Positions 1-9,325 are shown, numbered from the stretch's first letter. The stretch is 64,000 bases of DNA from an uncultured Muribaculaceae bacterium (GCA_910579305.1 CAJTTA010000004.1:1-64000), one strand, 5' to 3'. Program-made: numbers and translations. The notes: a model not told the origin generated them from the sequence alone.

Positions 1-15
1 GGAATCAGTCCTAAT

Positions 16-33
16 TTTTTGAGACCTCAAAAA
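16..33 (-). terminator. Hairpin downstream of the signalling cluster
   Basis: The arms TTTTTGAG and CTCAAAAA flank a two-base centre, about 45 bases past the last stop codon of the minus-strand cluster. The stem is AT-rich and A/T runs flank it on both sides, so it could end transcription in either direction. It is short and the assignment is tentative. Confidence 0.4.
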
Positions 34-75
34 GTTTTATCGGACAGCAATAATTTTTTATCTGTTTTATATTTT

Positions 76-903
76 TCACCGGCAACGGAACCATAAGATG
101 TAGTGATTGCCGAGATATGAGGTTATGTCTTCGTTCCTTCCCGTGAGCAGATTTCTACGCAGTGAACCTTGCTCCGGCATCATTATTCCTGCTATTTTCT
201 TCTCTGCGTCAATTATTACAAGATACATATCCGGCTGAATCTCTTCAACTCCACGCGCGAAGGAATAATCTGTGATGTAGCCCTCCTTCTTGTATTTCTT
301 AATATACAGCGCTGCTTCATCATATGTGGCTACAGATGACAGAGCTGTGGCCACAAAGTCGGAATCCACATTACCCGGAGGCAATGGATTATTCCGGCGC
401 ACCGGCTCTGGATCCCTGCGCGGGGCAGGGGGCACAGGCGTCGCCGGCTTTTCCTCCGGCTTAGGCCGCGTAACTGGGGGCTGATCTTCTGACATACCGG
501 CAAATATATCGGGTGCCTCTCCCGATGCATGCCGCAATACCTCGCGCGGCACAACCGGATGACTATCCTCTGCAACTGATATTATATCCGCCCTGGAGAC
601 ATAAAAGAACACATTGAAGTATCCGTCCTCTTCATACGTAATCTCATGGGCATACTCCATAATCTGCCTGGGCATCATCACAGATTTGCCTGCATCAACA
701 CGCATGCCGTTCACCTGGTCGGCAAATTCATGAAATGCTCTTTTCCTCGCGCTCAATTCATCGCTGCGGAAGTCTGATCCATTCACATATGATGCATCTC
801 TCTTGATCTTGACTATCTTTTCATCAAGCTGCTCTATAGTCTGAGCATGCATACAGAATGCCGAGAGAAGAGAGACAAGCAATATATGTAGTTGTTTATT
901 CAT
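76..903 (-). CDS. Exported protein of unknown function, signalling cluster
   Basis: I do not recognise a family for this 275-residue protein. Residues 1-20 form a Sec signal peptide ending in MHA, so it should be periplasmic or outer-membrane associated. A Pro/Arg/Glu-rich linker at about residues 140-175 separates two folded parts; the C-terminal part (about 180-275) is a compact mixed alpha/beta segment. Its start overlaps the end of the preceding gene by 8 bases, which implies translational coupling. It is the last gene of the kinase/phosphatase/FHA run, so it may be an output or sensor component of that system; this is inference from position only. Confidence 0.7.
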   Translation of the reverse strand: MNKQLHILLVSLLSAFCMHAQTIEQLDEKIVKIKRDASYVNGSDFRSDELSARKRAFHEFADQVNGMRVDAGKSVMMPRQIMEYAHEITYEEDGYFNVFFYVSRADIISVAEDSHPVVPREVLRHASGEAPDIFAGMSEDQPPVTRPKPEEKPATPVPPAPRRDPEPVRRNNPLPPGNVDSDFVATALSSVATYDEAALYIKKYKKEGYITDYSFARGVEEIQPDMYLVIIDAEKKIAGIMMPEQGSLRRNLLTGRNEDITSYLGNHYILWFRCR

Positions 904-2005
904 TCTCTATCTTGATTTTTATCGGTGTGGTGCGTGCTCGCTGCTCGTAATAGAGATCAGCTACATTGCTCACGGGTACATACAGGCTTGTGCGTGCCAA
1001 GATCTCGCCTCTTCCCTGAAGAGCAGAGAGAGGAACCTGGAGTCCGAGCACATGGACATACCCCACCTCTTCATTCTGGAGGTATATGCTCGCAAGAATC
1101 TTCTCGTCATCCACGTGTTTCACTCCGAAATATGCCTTGCATCCTTCCTTGTCACAGAGATACAGCAACCGGCCGAGGGTAGTCTTTACCTCCTGTATCT
1201 CGCCATACGTGTGAGTCAACACCCGCAATGTGACATCAGGGTCAATCCTATCCACTCCACACACCACCATATTGGCAAGTGTCTCACATGGATTCCGCTC
1301 ATCGGCCACAAATTCCTGCCTGCCCTCTTCATTCATGCGCAGATACACGTTGCGACTCACTTCAGGAATACGGAATATTTCTCCTTTCAGGTAAGTCATT
1401 CCTGACCTATACTCCTCGATGCGTGCCTCGTCAAGCTTGAACCCCGGCCTGCGTAAAGTGTGACGCTCCCGGCTCAAGGCAGATATGAAATCCCGCTCAA
1501 CTTCGCCGCGAGATTTACCCGAAAGCGACATATAGTCGAGAGCGAAACTCATTTCCACTTCTCTGCCATCAGTCAATTCCCAGCTTATCATGTGCTCACC
1601 CTTGTCATTGCATTCATGCCCGAGAGCAGTATAATCACTTAAATCACGGAGCGACAGGGGGGTGCCGCGTGTGAATTTCACGTCTGAGAAGCGATCCTGT
1701 CCAAGCCCTGAGATACGATCGAGAATGGCACCTTCGGCCATAGTCACCACTCTGCGGTCAAGAGCACTCCGCATAGCGGGCGTGAAAGCATAATATCCCA
1801 CACTCAAGACTTCCCCGCCATCCGTCACCACATGCAGAGGCAGCTGCTGTGCGGGTGAATACACTACAGTGTCGGCATAGGCAGGCACCGCGTCAGGACT
1901 GACTCCCATGAGCGCGAGAATTTCCGCCGGGCTTAGATCCCGCCCGGCAAAGATGGCCGGAGCACACAGAGATATAAGCGCAATATTTAAAAGTAATCGT
2001 TTCAT
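896..2005 (-). CDS. Exported protein of unknown function, signalling cluster
   Basis: This 369-residue protein starts with a signal peptide (about residues 1-20, cleavage after IFA). The rest is soluble, mixed charge, without transmembrane segments or a motif I can name. It sits 65 bases downstream of the Ser/Thr kinase gene and overlaps the next exported protein by 8 bases, so the two exported proteins are probably made together. A role in the envelope side of the kinase pathway is plausible but unsupported by any catalytic motif. Confidence 0.7.
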   Translation of the reverse strand: MKRLLLNIALISLCAPAIFAGRDLSPAEILALMGVSPDAVPAYADTVVYSPAQQLPLHVVTDGGEVLSVGYYAFTPAMRSALDRRVVTMAEGAILDRISGLGQDRFSDVKFTRGTPLSLRDLSDYTALGHECNDKGEHMISWELTDGREVEMSFALDYMSLSGKSRGEVERDFISALSRERHTLRRPGFKLDEARIEEYRSGMTYLKGEIFRIPEVSRNVYLRMNEEGRQEFVADERNPCETLANMVVCGVDRIDPDVTLRVLTHTYGEIQEVKTTLGRLLYLCDKEGCKAYFGVKHVDDEKILASIYLQNEEVGYVHVLGLQVPLSALQGRGEILARTSLYVPVSNVADLYYEQRARTTPIKIKIENE

Positions 2006-2070
2006 CGTGTGAGGTCTTTATATAATAAAATCTATCTGGACATATGCAGAGGCTCTGAGCAATTTAGCTT

Positions 2071-3657
2071 TCAATACTTGCTTCCGAGGAGATTGCCCGA
2101 AGCATCATAAATCTTACCATATCCCATGCGCCCGTTCTCCCATGTGCCTTCGTAATAGCATCCCGGTTCCACTCTCACTCCTGCCACTGAGCGCGAGACG
2201 GTATAGGTCAGTCTGCCGCGGCCATGGGGGCGTCCGTCAAGCAATTCTCCGGTATAGCTGCCGGCACTCATCGATATTGTCCCTCGGGATACCGACGGGG
2301 CCACTTCCGAATCAGGTTTGCGTCCCCTGGTATCAGCCCTGCTATCCGGCTGCGTCTCCTGCGTCTTCATCTGCCCCGGCTCTTTCTTATTCTCTGTTTC
2401 CTGCCGAGGCTTTTCTTCCGGTTCTGCATTCTGCATCTCATCATTCTGCCGTATGGCCTCTGATTGCTCAGTGCCCTCATTAGCATCAGCCACAAGGTAT
2501 TTGCTGTCAGACACCTGCCTATTATCTACCAGGGCTGTCTCTTCCTCAACAACTTTTTCTTTCCCGGAAGAATAAACAGCATAACCGCCTGCCGCCACAA
2601 CAAGCATTGCCACTGCACATATGCCCCACTTCACGGCTTTCGACAGGCGCTTAGCCCCGCCCTTGTTTTTCTCCACCTTACGCGTGGAGCCTTTGCCGGG
2701 CTTTATGAAAGCCGTGTATCCTCGCTTGCCGCCATCTCCATCACGGATGCCCAGTTCATCCATAAACGTCAGCACATTAGGCGTACGGTCATCGGCGGAG
2801 AAAGCCAGCGCGTTACATATGGCGTCGATTGCCTTAGAAGGAATCTTCAGAGCCTCAAGCTGCTCTCTCACCCTTGCCGTCTTAAGCTGCGAAGCCTCGG
2901 CCGGCTGCTTGCCCGTGAGCACATGGAGCATCGTGGCGGCCAGTGCATAGACATCAGCTCCGGGAGAGAAGGAGCGTATCCCGGAATACTGCTCTATGGG
3001 AGCATAGCCGTCGCTGGCTCCGAGAGTGCCCCTGTCGCGAGTGAGGTTTCCCTTTGAGTCATAATGCATGCTGAGTCCGAAATCTATCAGGACAGGCGTG
3101 CATTCCGACCCTTCGGCATTCTCTGCGTGAAGCATGATGTTGTCGGGCTTGACATCAAGATGATTCACACGGTTGGCATGAAGATAAGCCACAGCACCCA
3201 TCACAGGCAGCATGATCTGCAATGCCTCTTCATATGGCAACCCGCCATGCTCGTTGACATAAGAGAGCAGAGAGCGCCCATCGACAAACTCCATTACATA
3301 GTAAGCCGTATTGTGAGAGGCAAACACCTCATTGACACCTACAATATTAGGATGCTTTGCTCCAAGCTTATGCAGGCGCTCAGCCTCGCTCTTGAAGTCG
3401 GACAGAGACCGCTGATACATCTCTCCGTTGCTCCCCACAGGCTGGATGGCATCATCCTTGCGCTCGGCAAAGGCCATGGGGAAATGCTCTTTTATCGCAA
3501 CAGTGGCCCGGGCCTTGATATTTGCATCCACTATCGCATAGGATGCACGGTAAGTGATACCGAAGCCGCCTCGACCGAGCACGGCTTCTATTTTATATTC
3601 ATTGCGTGTGCTCTTCAGGCGTGAGCCTGAAGCAAGTGTATCACGAAGCTCTGACAT
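2071..3657 (-). CDS. Transmembrane Ser/Thr protein kinase with MORN-like C-terminus
   Basis: This is a 528-residue Hanks-type kinase. The kinase domain (about 20-305) shows the glycine loop GRGGFG (28-33), the VAIK lysine K56, the catalytic loop HLDVKPDN with D168 and N173, and DFG at 192-194. The HLD form replaces the common HRD. A Lys-rich linker leads to one membrane helix (about 342-363), a long acidic Glu/Lys/Gln region (365-455) and two MORN-like repeats (about 467-484 and 501-519). The kinase should be cytosolic and the repeats periplasmic. The gene lies 45 bases after the PP2C phosphatase gene, its expected antagonist, and the FHA proteins nearby are natural phosphothreonine readers. 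Confidence 0.92.
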   Translation of the reverse strand: MSELRDTLASGSRLKSTRNEYKIEAVLGRGGFGITYRASYAIVDANIKARATVAIKEHFPMAFAERKDDAIQPVGSNGEMYQRSLSDFKSEAERLHKLGAKHPNIVGVNEVFASHNTAYYVMEFVDGRSLLSYVNEHGGLPYEEALQIMLPVMGAVAYLHANRVNHLDVKPDNIMLHAENAEGSECTPVLIDFGLSMHYDSKGNLTRDRGTLGASDGYAPIEQYSGIRSFSPGADVYALAATMLHVLTGKQPAEASQLKTARVREQLEALKIPSKAIDAICNALAFSADDRTPNVLTFMDELGIRDGDGGKRGYTAFIKPGKGSTRKVEKNKGGAKRLSKAVKWGICAVAMLVVAAGGYAVYSSGKEKVVEEETALVDNRQVSDSKYLVADANEGTEQSEAIRQNDEMQNAEPEEKPRQETENKKEPGQMKTQETQPDSRADTRGRKPDSEVAPSVSRGTISMSAGSYTGELLDGRPHGRGRLTYTVSRSVAGVRVEPGCYYEGTWENGRMGYGKIYDASGNLLGSKY

Positions 3658-3702
3658 GAATGTGTGAAATTAGGTATTCGTTAGTTTTTTTGCAATAGAT
3701 AT

Positions 3703-4617
3703 CTATCGGCGGAAAATCCTCTTTATCCGCTGAATGAACGACAATCGGGGATGAAGAGGAGCAATATCGGTTGTAATTCCTTCTGATGTGCTTATCGACT
3801 TGGTACGCGTGCCGGATTCCTCTGCATCCTCTTCTATTTCCTCGACATACTCCTCGGGGCCCTCTATTTCCACAATCATCGCTGTGGCATTGTCATGAGA
3901 CACTCGGCATATATCTTTGAGCCGCTTGCATTTATCCTGCAACGATGCCTTGCCGAGCATAATCCGCTCCAGCTCTTCATCACATATACATTCCAGGACG
4001 CCATCGGAACAAAGCAGAATTATATCTCCGCGGCATGGAGTGGAAAATTCTCTCACAGTCACAGGCGAACGGTCATCATAATCCTTCGCAGGAGACAGCG
4101 AGCGGGTAATAATATTGCTCTGCGGATGCCCCTCGGCATTTTCAGGAGTGATGAGTCCGCGATGCACCATTGTGTTTACCAGCGAATGGTCATTGCTCCT
4201 ATAGATAATGCCTGATCCGGGTCGGAAGAGATATATTCGGCTGTCGCCGGCATGGATGGCTGTCACCCCGCCAGGATGTATGTGCACAAGGGTGAGCGTG
4301 GTCGCCATCTGCCTGGCTCCTTCGCCCGCAGCTTCTTCCAGATCATAATACGCTCTGGTCACAGCTCGGCGTATATCAATGTGAGTGAGCGGACGCGTCT
4401 CCGGCACACCTTTCATGAACTGCGCCATACTGCGACACACTGTGGCACTGGCCACATCACCGGCCGCCGCCCCGCCCACGCCATCGCACACTATGAAGGT
4501 ACGGGTATCTACCGGAGGTGTGTCGGTGTCAGGCCAGCGAGAATCCTCCTGATAAGGCCGCTGTCCCTGGAGACGGAACGAGACGGCTGCCTTGACACTT
4601 ATATGTTGTGTAATCAC
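3703..4617 (-). CDS. PP2C-family Ser/Thr protein phosphatase
   Basis: This 304-residue protein carries the PPM/PP2C metal-site motifs in order: RPYQED (D25), DGVGG (45-49), GDSR (124-127), SDG (204-206) and DN (242-243). These define a Mn/Mg-dependent phosphatase that would reverse phosphorylation by the kinase encoded next. It has no signal peptide and is cytosolic. The C-terminal 50 residues are acidic (EEYVEEIEEDAEE) and then basic, outside the catalytic fold. It lies 18 bases downstream of a zinc-ribbon/FHA gene, consistent with one transcript. Confidence 0.93.
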   Translation of the reverse strand: MITQHISVKAAVSFRLQGQRPYQEDSRWPDTDTPPVDTRTFIVCDGVGGAAAGDVASATVCRSMAQFMKGVPETRPLTHIDIRRAVTRAYYDLEEAAGEGARQMATTLTLVHIHPGGVTAIHAGDSRIYLFRPGSGIIYRSNDHSLVNTMVHRGLITPENAEGHPQSNIITRSLSPAKDYDDRSPVTVREFSTPCRGDIILLCSDGVLECICDEELERIMLGKASLQDKCKRLKDICRVSHDNATAMIVEIEGPEEYVEEIEEDAEESGTRTKSISTSEGITTDIAPLHPRLSFIQRIKRIFRR

Positions 4618-4635
4618 TTTATTACATGTTAAATG

Positions 4636-5406
4636 TTAGAAACTACCGAAGCGCGGAGCCTTGTCATCAGGCACAAAACGGAAGAGCGTGCCTCCAAGAC
4701 GTATCTCATCTCCGAAATTAAGGTATATCTCCTCTCCCTCTGTGAGCATATGACCGGCATGGCTCACCGGATTCGTGGCACTGAGCACACGCAGCAGATA
4801 CCTGAAGCCTTCATCCTTGCTTATCGAGGCTGTGATCGATATAGACCTGCGCGACATGGAGGAGTCTCCCTTTATCGATATCGTGCTCGGCCGCTCATGA
4901 TCATAGCGGCCTATAGTGTGCTCCCCTATAGGCAAAGGATAGTGGGTGCTGAGCCAGAGGGGACGCACATGCACGAGCTTGCCCTGGCGGGAATTGAACT
5001 TCTCAGGGCTTATCAATTTAGTGGGATTCTGAAACCAGACTCTGATCTTTCCCTTGCATCCCGGACATGTGAAAGTGGGCATACCCTCTTTCTGGGCAGT
5101 ATATGCAAGCTTGCGTTCTTTGCAATGCGGACACGTTATTATGACGCGCTCTCCTACCAGGAAATAAGAAGCTCCTTCAGGGTAATCGGTATAATCAATC
5201 ACCGGTTTCGAAGAATTATCACCCGACAATTCCTCTGCTTTTTCTTCGGATGAAGCATGCATTTCGCCCACTTTGACTGTAACCTTGGATAAACAGTGCG
5301 GACATGACACTTTAAACACTCCGGCCTTGCCCGGATAACGCATCTTGAAGGGCTTGCCGCACTCGGGATTCGTGCACTTATATGATAATATTGGAGCTTC
5401 TGCCAT
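4636..5406 (-). CDS. Zinc-ribbon and FHA domain protein
   Basis: The 256-residue protein has two zinc-ribbon modules, with cysteine pairs C11/C16 and C35/C38, then C92/C95 and C114/C117. A C-terminal FHA domain (about 150-245) follows, with the TIGR motif (164-167), the serine/arginine loop SSMSRRSISI (182-191) and TN (211-212). FHA domains bind phosphothreonine, so it is a likely reader or substrate of the kinase two genes downstream. No membrane segment is present. It closely resembles the next gene upstream in sequence and domain order, which indicates tandem duplication. Confidence 0.88.
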   Translation of the reverse strand: MAEAPILSYKCTNPECGKPFKMRYPGKAGVFKVSCPHCLSKVTVKVGEMHASSEEKAEELSGDNSSKPVIDYTDYPEGASYFLVGERVIITCPHCKERKLAYTAQKEGMPTFTCPGCKGKIRVWFQNPTKLISPEKFNSRQGKLVHVRPLWLSTHYPLPIGEHTIGRYDHERPSTISIKGDSSMSRRSISITASISKDEGFRYLLRVLSATNPVSHAGHMLTEGEEIYLNFGDEIRLGGTLFRFVPDDKAPRFGSF

Positions 5407-5463
5407 AACTTTTTCTTTCCTGTTAATATATATCGATAGTATGAGACCCGGAATATTCTTGAA

Positions 5464-6324
5464 TCACCACAGGCCTCCGCGTGAATTTGTGTCGGCGTCA
5501 AGCATGAATAAAGAATTGCCGAGAACAAATTTCTGACCCGGACATAAGTATATCTCTTCCCCTTGACAAAGGAATTTGCAGCCACAGCGCACCGGGTTAG
5601 TGGCATTTAGCACTTTGAGCATATACCTGAAGCCTTCGCGTTCGCTGAATGTAACTTTTATTGAAACCGACCGGCGCGACATAGAGCTGTCGCCATCTAT
5701 GGATATTGTGCTTGGCATTCCGCTATCGGCACGACCTATGGTATGCTCTCCTATGGGAAGATGATAAACTGTCTTGCGCCAGAAAGAGCGCATATGCACC
5801 AGGCGGCAGGCTTTGCCGAATGGGGGTGTCGCCATGACTTCAGGAGGCCTGAAGCTCACCTGCACCTTTCCCTTGCATTGCGGGCATGTAAAAGTGAAGA
5901 TTCCCGTTTTCTCCGATGTATATGAGAACTCAAAGGTTCTGCAGTGCGGGCAGGCAAATTGAGCGACTCTTCCCACAAAGAAGCCGTCGTTGCCGCCGGG
6001 ATAACCGGAAAACGGGATGACCGTATCTCCTGAATGGTCGGTGATCCGTGGAGGCCTCTCGCCTTCCTCCTTCCTGCCCCCCTCCTGTTCAAGGACGGAT
6101 GCAGTGGATGACGTGGTGCTGCTACAGGACTCTACACTCTTCATCTCCTCAGTCACATCCTCTAACTGAGGGGCCTTGGCGCCGGGCATCTTTACTACTA
6201 CGGGATGGCCGCAATAAGGGCATTTCACTTTAAAATACCCCGGCTTGCCCGGATGACGCATTTTAAATAGTCTGCCGCAATCGGAATTGCTGCAATTAAA
6301 GCCTACTACTGCTATTTCTGCCAT
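5464..6324 (-). CDS. Zinc-ribbon and FHA domain protein (paralogue)
   Basis: This paralogue has the same plan as its neighbour: cysteine pairs C11/C16 and C35/C38, a Ser/Thr/Glu-rich spacer, a second ribbon with four cysteines, and a C-terminal FHA domain with TIGR and SSMSRRSVSI. The start was set at MAEIAVV because the neighbour begins MAEAPIL at the same point; an in-frame ATG eight codons upstream is the alternative. The FHA loop is nearly identical in the two, while the spacer between ribbons differs. It is probably a phosphothreonine-reading adaptor. Confidence 0.87.
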   Translation of the reverse strand: MAEIAVVGFNCSNSDCGRLFKMRHPGKPGYFKVKCPYCGHPVVVKMPGAKAPQLEDVTEEMKSVESCSSTTSSTASVLEQEGGRKEEGERPPRITDHSGDTVIPFSGYPGGNDGFFVGRVAQFACPHCRTFEFSYTSEKTGIFTFTCPQCKGKVQVSFRPPEVMATPPFGKACRLVHMRSFWRKTVYHLPIGEHTIGRADSGMPSTISIDGDSSMSRRSVSIKVTFSEREGFRYMLKVLNATNPVRCGCKFLCQGEEIYLCPGQKFVLGNSLFMLDADTNSRGGLW

Positions 6325-6403
6325 ACTCACGCAAAGATTTATAGCCATGGAAGGGGAGGATGCATGAAGAGATCTTCAGCACCTCTCCCCAAGCTTCTAA
6401 TTA

Positions 6404-7231
6404 TTAAGAGATTATATCCTGCGAGAAATCATTGCCGTCGAAATTCTCTACATTCTCACCGTTATTGGCCAGATACTCATCTTGAGCGGCAGCTTCATAC
6501 TCGGCATCGCCTACGTTTATAGCCAAAGCCGACACATCTATGTCGGAGCCATCTTCATAATAGGCATTGTCAAACATGTGATCGCCGTCCACATCCACTA
6601 ACAAGACCTGATTGCCATTGGGGTCATATGCCACTGCCGCCATCTGAGCCTCACCGTCCTGGCCATAAATCATGCCCACATCCTCATAATCATGAATGAT
6701 CATGTCGCCGGTGACGTCATTATCGCCGTTGATGTCAATCTCTTCGCTTGCAAGTATCTTATCCACCTCTGTGTCGGGATCAAGATTATTATCATCATAT
6801 TCTCTCAGCTCCTGCTCGGTAGGTTCAGAGACCTGATCCTGATCCTGAGAATCATCCTTGTGGCCTTCATCTTGCTTCTCGTGTGTATCCTCAGACTTTT
6901 CTTGAGGCTTATCTTCCCGGTTGTCATTCTCCGGCTGGTCTTCAACTTGATCCGCTTTCGCTTCGCCACGCGGATCATTATGAGTGTCGTTATTCTCCTG
7001 CATCGGCTCCTTGCTATGGACATCTATAGGAGTCTCCTCCACAGGAATCACCTCCTCGGCCTCCACTACAGGAGCGTTGTCGGTGATATTTGTCGCAGCA
7101 TAAGCAGCAGCGGTTCCGATGCCGGCCACGCCCGCCACACCGGCAGCTATGCCGGCCTTCTTTGAGGCATTGGAATTGTTTTTACCCTTGTTTTCGGAAT
7201 AAGGATTGATGCTCTGAGTGTCGTTGTTCAT
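6404..7231 (-). CDS. Acidic membrane-anchored protein of unknown function
   Basis: The 275-residue protein begins with a short polar stretch and a Gly/Ala-rich hydrophobic segment (about 26-46) that may span the membrane. Residues about 60-150 are very rich in Glu, Asp, Gln and Lys and are probably disordered. The C-terminal part (160-275) is a small acidic domain with phrases such as DVDGDHMFDNAYYEDG that resemble loose calcium-loop sequences. No enzyme motif is visible. It has its own promoter at 7262-7293. Its place among FHA and kinase genes suggests a scaffold or substrate role, which is inference. Confidence 0.7.
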   Translation of the reverse strand: MNNDTQSINPYSENKGKNNSNASKKAGIAAGVAGVAGIGTAAAYAATNITDNAPVVEAEEVIPVEETPIDVHSKEPMQENNDTHNDPRGEAKADQVEDQPENDNREDKPQEKSEDTHEKQDEGHKDDSQDQDQVSEPTEQELREYDDNNLDPDTEVDKILASEEIDINGDNDVTGDMIIHDYEDVGMIYGQDGEAQMAAVAYDPNGNQVLLVDVDGDHMFDNAYYEDGSDIDVSALAINVGDAEYEAAAQDEYLANNGENVENFDGNDFSQDIIS

Positions 7232-7261
7232 TGTGATAAGAGTTTAGTAGTTTTTCTGATG

Positions 7262-7293
7262 CAAAATTACAACCGTCGATGCGCGTGTGCAAA
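7262..7293 (-). promoter_or_regulatory. Bacteroidota-type promoter for the acidic protein gene
   Basis: On the minus strand TTTG (7290-7293) lies 20 bases upstream of TAATTTTG (7262-7269), a full match to the TTTG / TAnnTTTG consensus. The start codon is at 7231, giving a leader of about 25 bases. It suggests the lower half of the cluster can be transcribed separately from the upper half. Confidence 0.7.
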
Positions 7294-7400
7294 TATTTTG
7301 GTTTCTCTTGTACCAACACTGCGGGTTCATGGATGAAACTCATCGTTTCCCGCATCGAAACAAAATTGACACGCAAGCGGCTCACAGTTTGGCATCAGCC

Positions 7401-8138
7401 TCATTTATGCCTTATTATTACTCTGTTATGCAGAGCCTTCGGAGCAATGAGAGTGGGATGCTGATAATGATGGTAAGTGTTGCCATTTTCATCAGTATAC
7501 ACACTTTTGGAACTCTTATTGGTGATATCATTATATATGTACTTGAACAGCTCTATGAGGGTGACATCTTTATCTGAATTATAGTCGGCTTTGCCACGAA
7601 GCCCCTTTGCCACGCTGCCTCCAAAATAATATGGCGTGGCGCCGGCCTCGGCCCCGAGTTCATCTGCACGAGTGGCAGTGATCCAGGCCTGGTCGCCATA
7701 ATCCAGCACACCTGCATGCTTGGCTGAGCCCGAATGACATCCGCCGAGAAAGACCAGTTTGAGATTCGCCTTGGATTTTGCCAGTGTCAGAGCAAGTTCA
7801 TTGTAGGTTATAGTGCCGTCCACACCGCAGAAACCACCGTCATAGCCGTGGCCTTCATGAAAGAAGACTATGCGGTCTTCCTTCTGCGCGCGATTAACTA
7901 TGGCTTGCAGCTTCTCGCGGATATTCGCCACAGTGGCATATTTAGACGTAAGCAGCGTCACATCCTTTGTCTGCAGCTTCATTGCATCGGCAAATTGCTG
8001 CGCAGCCCGGCTGGCCTGAGGCAAATTATTCTCTGCACCATAATAATTAGACACACCCACTGACAGCACATAGACACGAGCATGCATCGAGAAGGCAATG
8101 AAGAGTAGGGCAAGTATTGTAAATAGTTTTGTTTTCAT
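7401..8138 (-). CDS. Exported caspase-like (C14) cysteine protease
   Basis: The 245-residue protein has a signal peptide (about 1-20, MHA end) directly followed by a caspase fold: strand VYVLSVGVSNY (22-32), the catalytic histidine in FFHEGHG (H97) and the catalytic cysteine in FLGGCHSG (C134). Both catalytic residues are kept, so it should be an active metacaspase-type peptidase, cleaving after Arg or Lys if it follows bacterial relatives. Export means it acts in the envelope rather than the cytosol. No extra C-terminal domain is present. It lies 48 bases downstream of the FHA membrane protein, in the same orientation as the whole signalling cluster. Confidence 0.88.
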   Translation of the reverse strand: MKTKLFTILALLFIAFSMHARVYVLSVGVSNYYGAENNLPQASRAAQQFADAMKLQTKDVTLLTSKYATVANIREKLQAIVNRAQKEDRIVFFHEGHGYDGGFCGVDGTITYNELALTLAKSKANLKLVFLGGCHSGSAKHAGVLDYGDQAWITATRADELGAEAGATPYYFGGSVAKGLRGKADYNSDKDVTLIELFKYIYNDITNKSSKSVYTDENGNTYHHYQHPTLIAPKALHNRVIIRHK

Positions 8139-8186
8139 GTTAATATATAATTAAGTTGATATTGATAATACGTTATGATATATCGG

Positions 8187-8846
8187 TCACGATGACTTGC
8201 ACACCTGACACTTGAGATTATTTATAGCAAAATCACTCATGGGCATGCCGCACACCGGGCATACAAACTCGCCTTGCCTGAGCGACATAAGACGCTTTAT
8301 GCCATCGGTCTTAGGCCCGAACAGAGTGCGGCTGAGTGTGGCTACAAGTCCGGTGAAAATCATGGGGGAGCAACCTGTAAGGCCATGCCCCATAAGCAAT
8401 GCCCCCACCACTATGGCCACTGAGACTACTGTGAAAATCACCATAATGGTATTGGCGAGCTTCATGCGCTTCTTATTATTCTCCTCCATCTCGGCTATGG
8501 CTGCCTGGTATTGCTTGAAGCGCTTGCGGAGAGCGAGAAATTCATAAGCATAATTTCCCGGTTTCTCAATGGCGCGATGCGCCATGAAGGTATAGCTGAG
8601 ATGCGATCCCTCGCCGAGCCTGATGATTGTATCCTCTGTAATTCGGCGTTTTTCTACCCGCTCAAATGTGTCCGGGCCGGTTTTAATAAACACGCCGTTG
8701 CCGCCCGGGCCGGTAATATTCTCTATCCACCACTCGCCATGATCATCTATGATCAGGCGTGCGTGCTTGTGGCTCACACCCTGGCAGGTATCGGCAATCT
8801 TGAAGGGCTGCGTGCCGGCACGTCCTATGATAAATTCTTTCGACAT
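8187..8846 (-). CDS. FHA domain membrane protein with C-terminal zinc ribbon
   Basis: This 219-residue protein starts with an FHA domain (about 1-90: EFIIGRAG, then GVSHKHARL and NGVFI). A short coiled region (100-128) leads to one or two membrane segments (about 131-152 and 160-172). A C-terminal zinc ribbon follows with C196/C199 and C213/C216. Its order is the reverse of the soluble ribbon-FHA paralogues nearby. It would bring phosphothreonine recognition to the inner membrane. It begins 15 bases after the LytTR gene and is probably co-transcribed with it. Confidence 0.86.
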   Translation of the reverse strand: MSKEFIIGRAGTQPFKIADTCQGVSHKHARLIIDDHGEWWIENITGPGGNGVFIKTGPDTFERVEKRRITEDTIIRLGEGSHLSYTFMAHRAIEKPGNYAYEFLALRKRFKQYQAAIAEMEENNKKRMKLANTIMVIFTVVSVAIVVGALLMGHGLTGCSPMIFTGLVATLSRTLFGPKTDGIKRLMSLRQGEFVCPVCGMPMSDFAINNLKCQVCKSS

Positions 8847-8861
8847 AATATTGTAATTTTT

Positions 8862-9260
8862 TTAAGCTTCCACAGTGCTCTTTACTTCAGGAGTATTCTT
8901 CGACACCAGTACCTCTTTGAATTTCTTAAGCAGAGGTTTCGACACTTTCAGAGGATAAATATGTCCGTCGCAGTCGCCGAATACCAGACGCTGACGGATA
9001 AGAGATATTTCTCTTACATAAGTGATATTTATTATAAGGCTTCGGCCTAAACGCGCAAAGGGACTTGCCATATTGCCACGCCATACGAGCCGGATAAATT
9101 CTTCCATTTTACTAAGTCCGAATGCCACGAGATGCTTTTCACCGGAAATATACACAAATTCAGTGTAATTGCCGTTAGCCTGAAAATACACCACTTTCGA
9201 AAGATCTACCATCATGAGCTCGTCACGGGTATTAAGACAAAGTTGAATCATGTAAGTCAT
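8862..9260 (-). CDS. Stand-alone LytTR DNA-binding protein
   Basis: The 132-residue protein is almost entirely a LytTR domain: DLSKVVYFQANGNY at the start, FARLGRSLIINITYVREI in the middle and a basic C-terminus. LytTR proteins usually carry a receiver domain and act as response regulators. Here there is none, so control must come from another route, such as a partner protein or phosphorylation by the nearby kinase. It is the first gene of the signalling cluster and its promoter is at 9326-9356, so it probably regulates the cluster and itself. Confidence 0.88.
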   Translation of the reverse strand: MTYMIQLCLNTRDELMMVDLSKVVYFQANGNYTEFVYISGEKHLVAFGLSKMEEFIRLVWRGNMASPFARLGRSLIINITYVREISLIRQRLVFGDCDGHIYPLKVSKPLLKKFKEVLVSKNTPEVKSTVEA

Positions 9261-9325
9261 ATTAGTTCAATTAGTTAAGCGAGTCAAAATTATCATTTCA
9301 CAACGCTTTAAGGTTAATTATTGTG

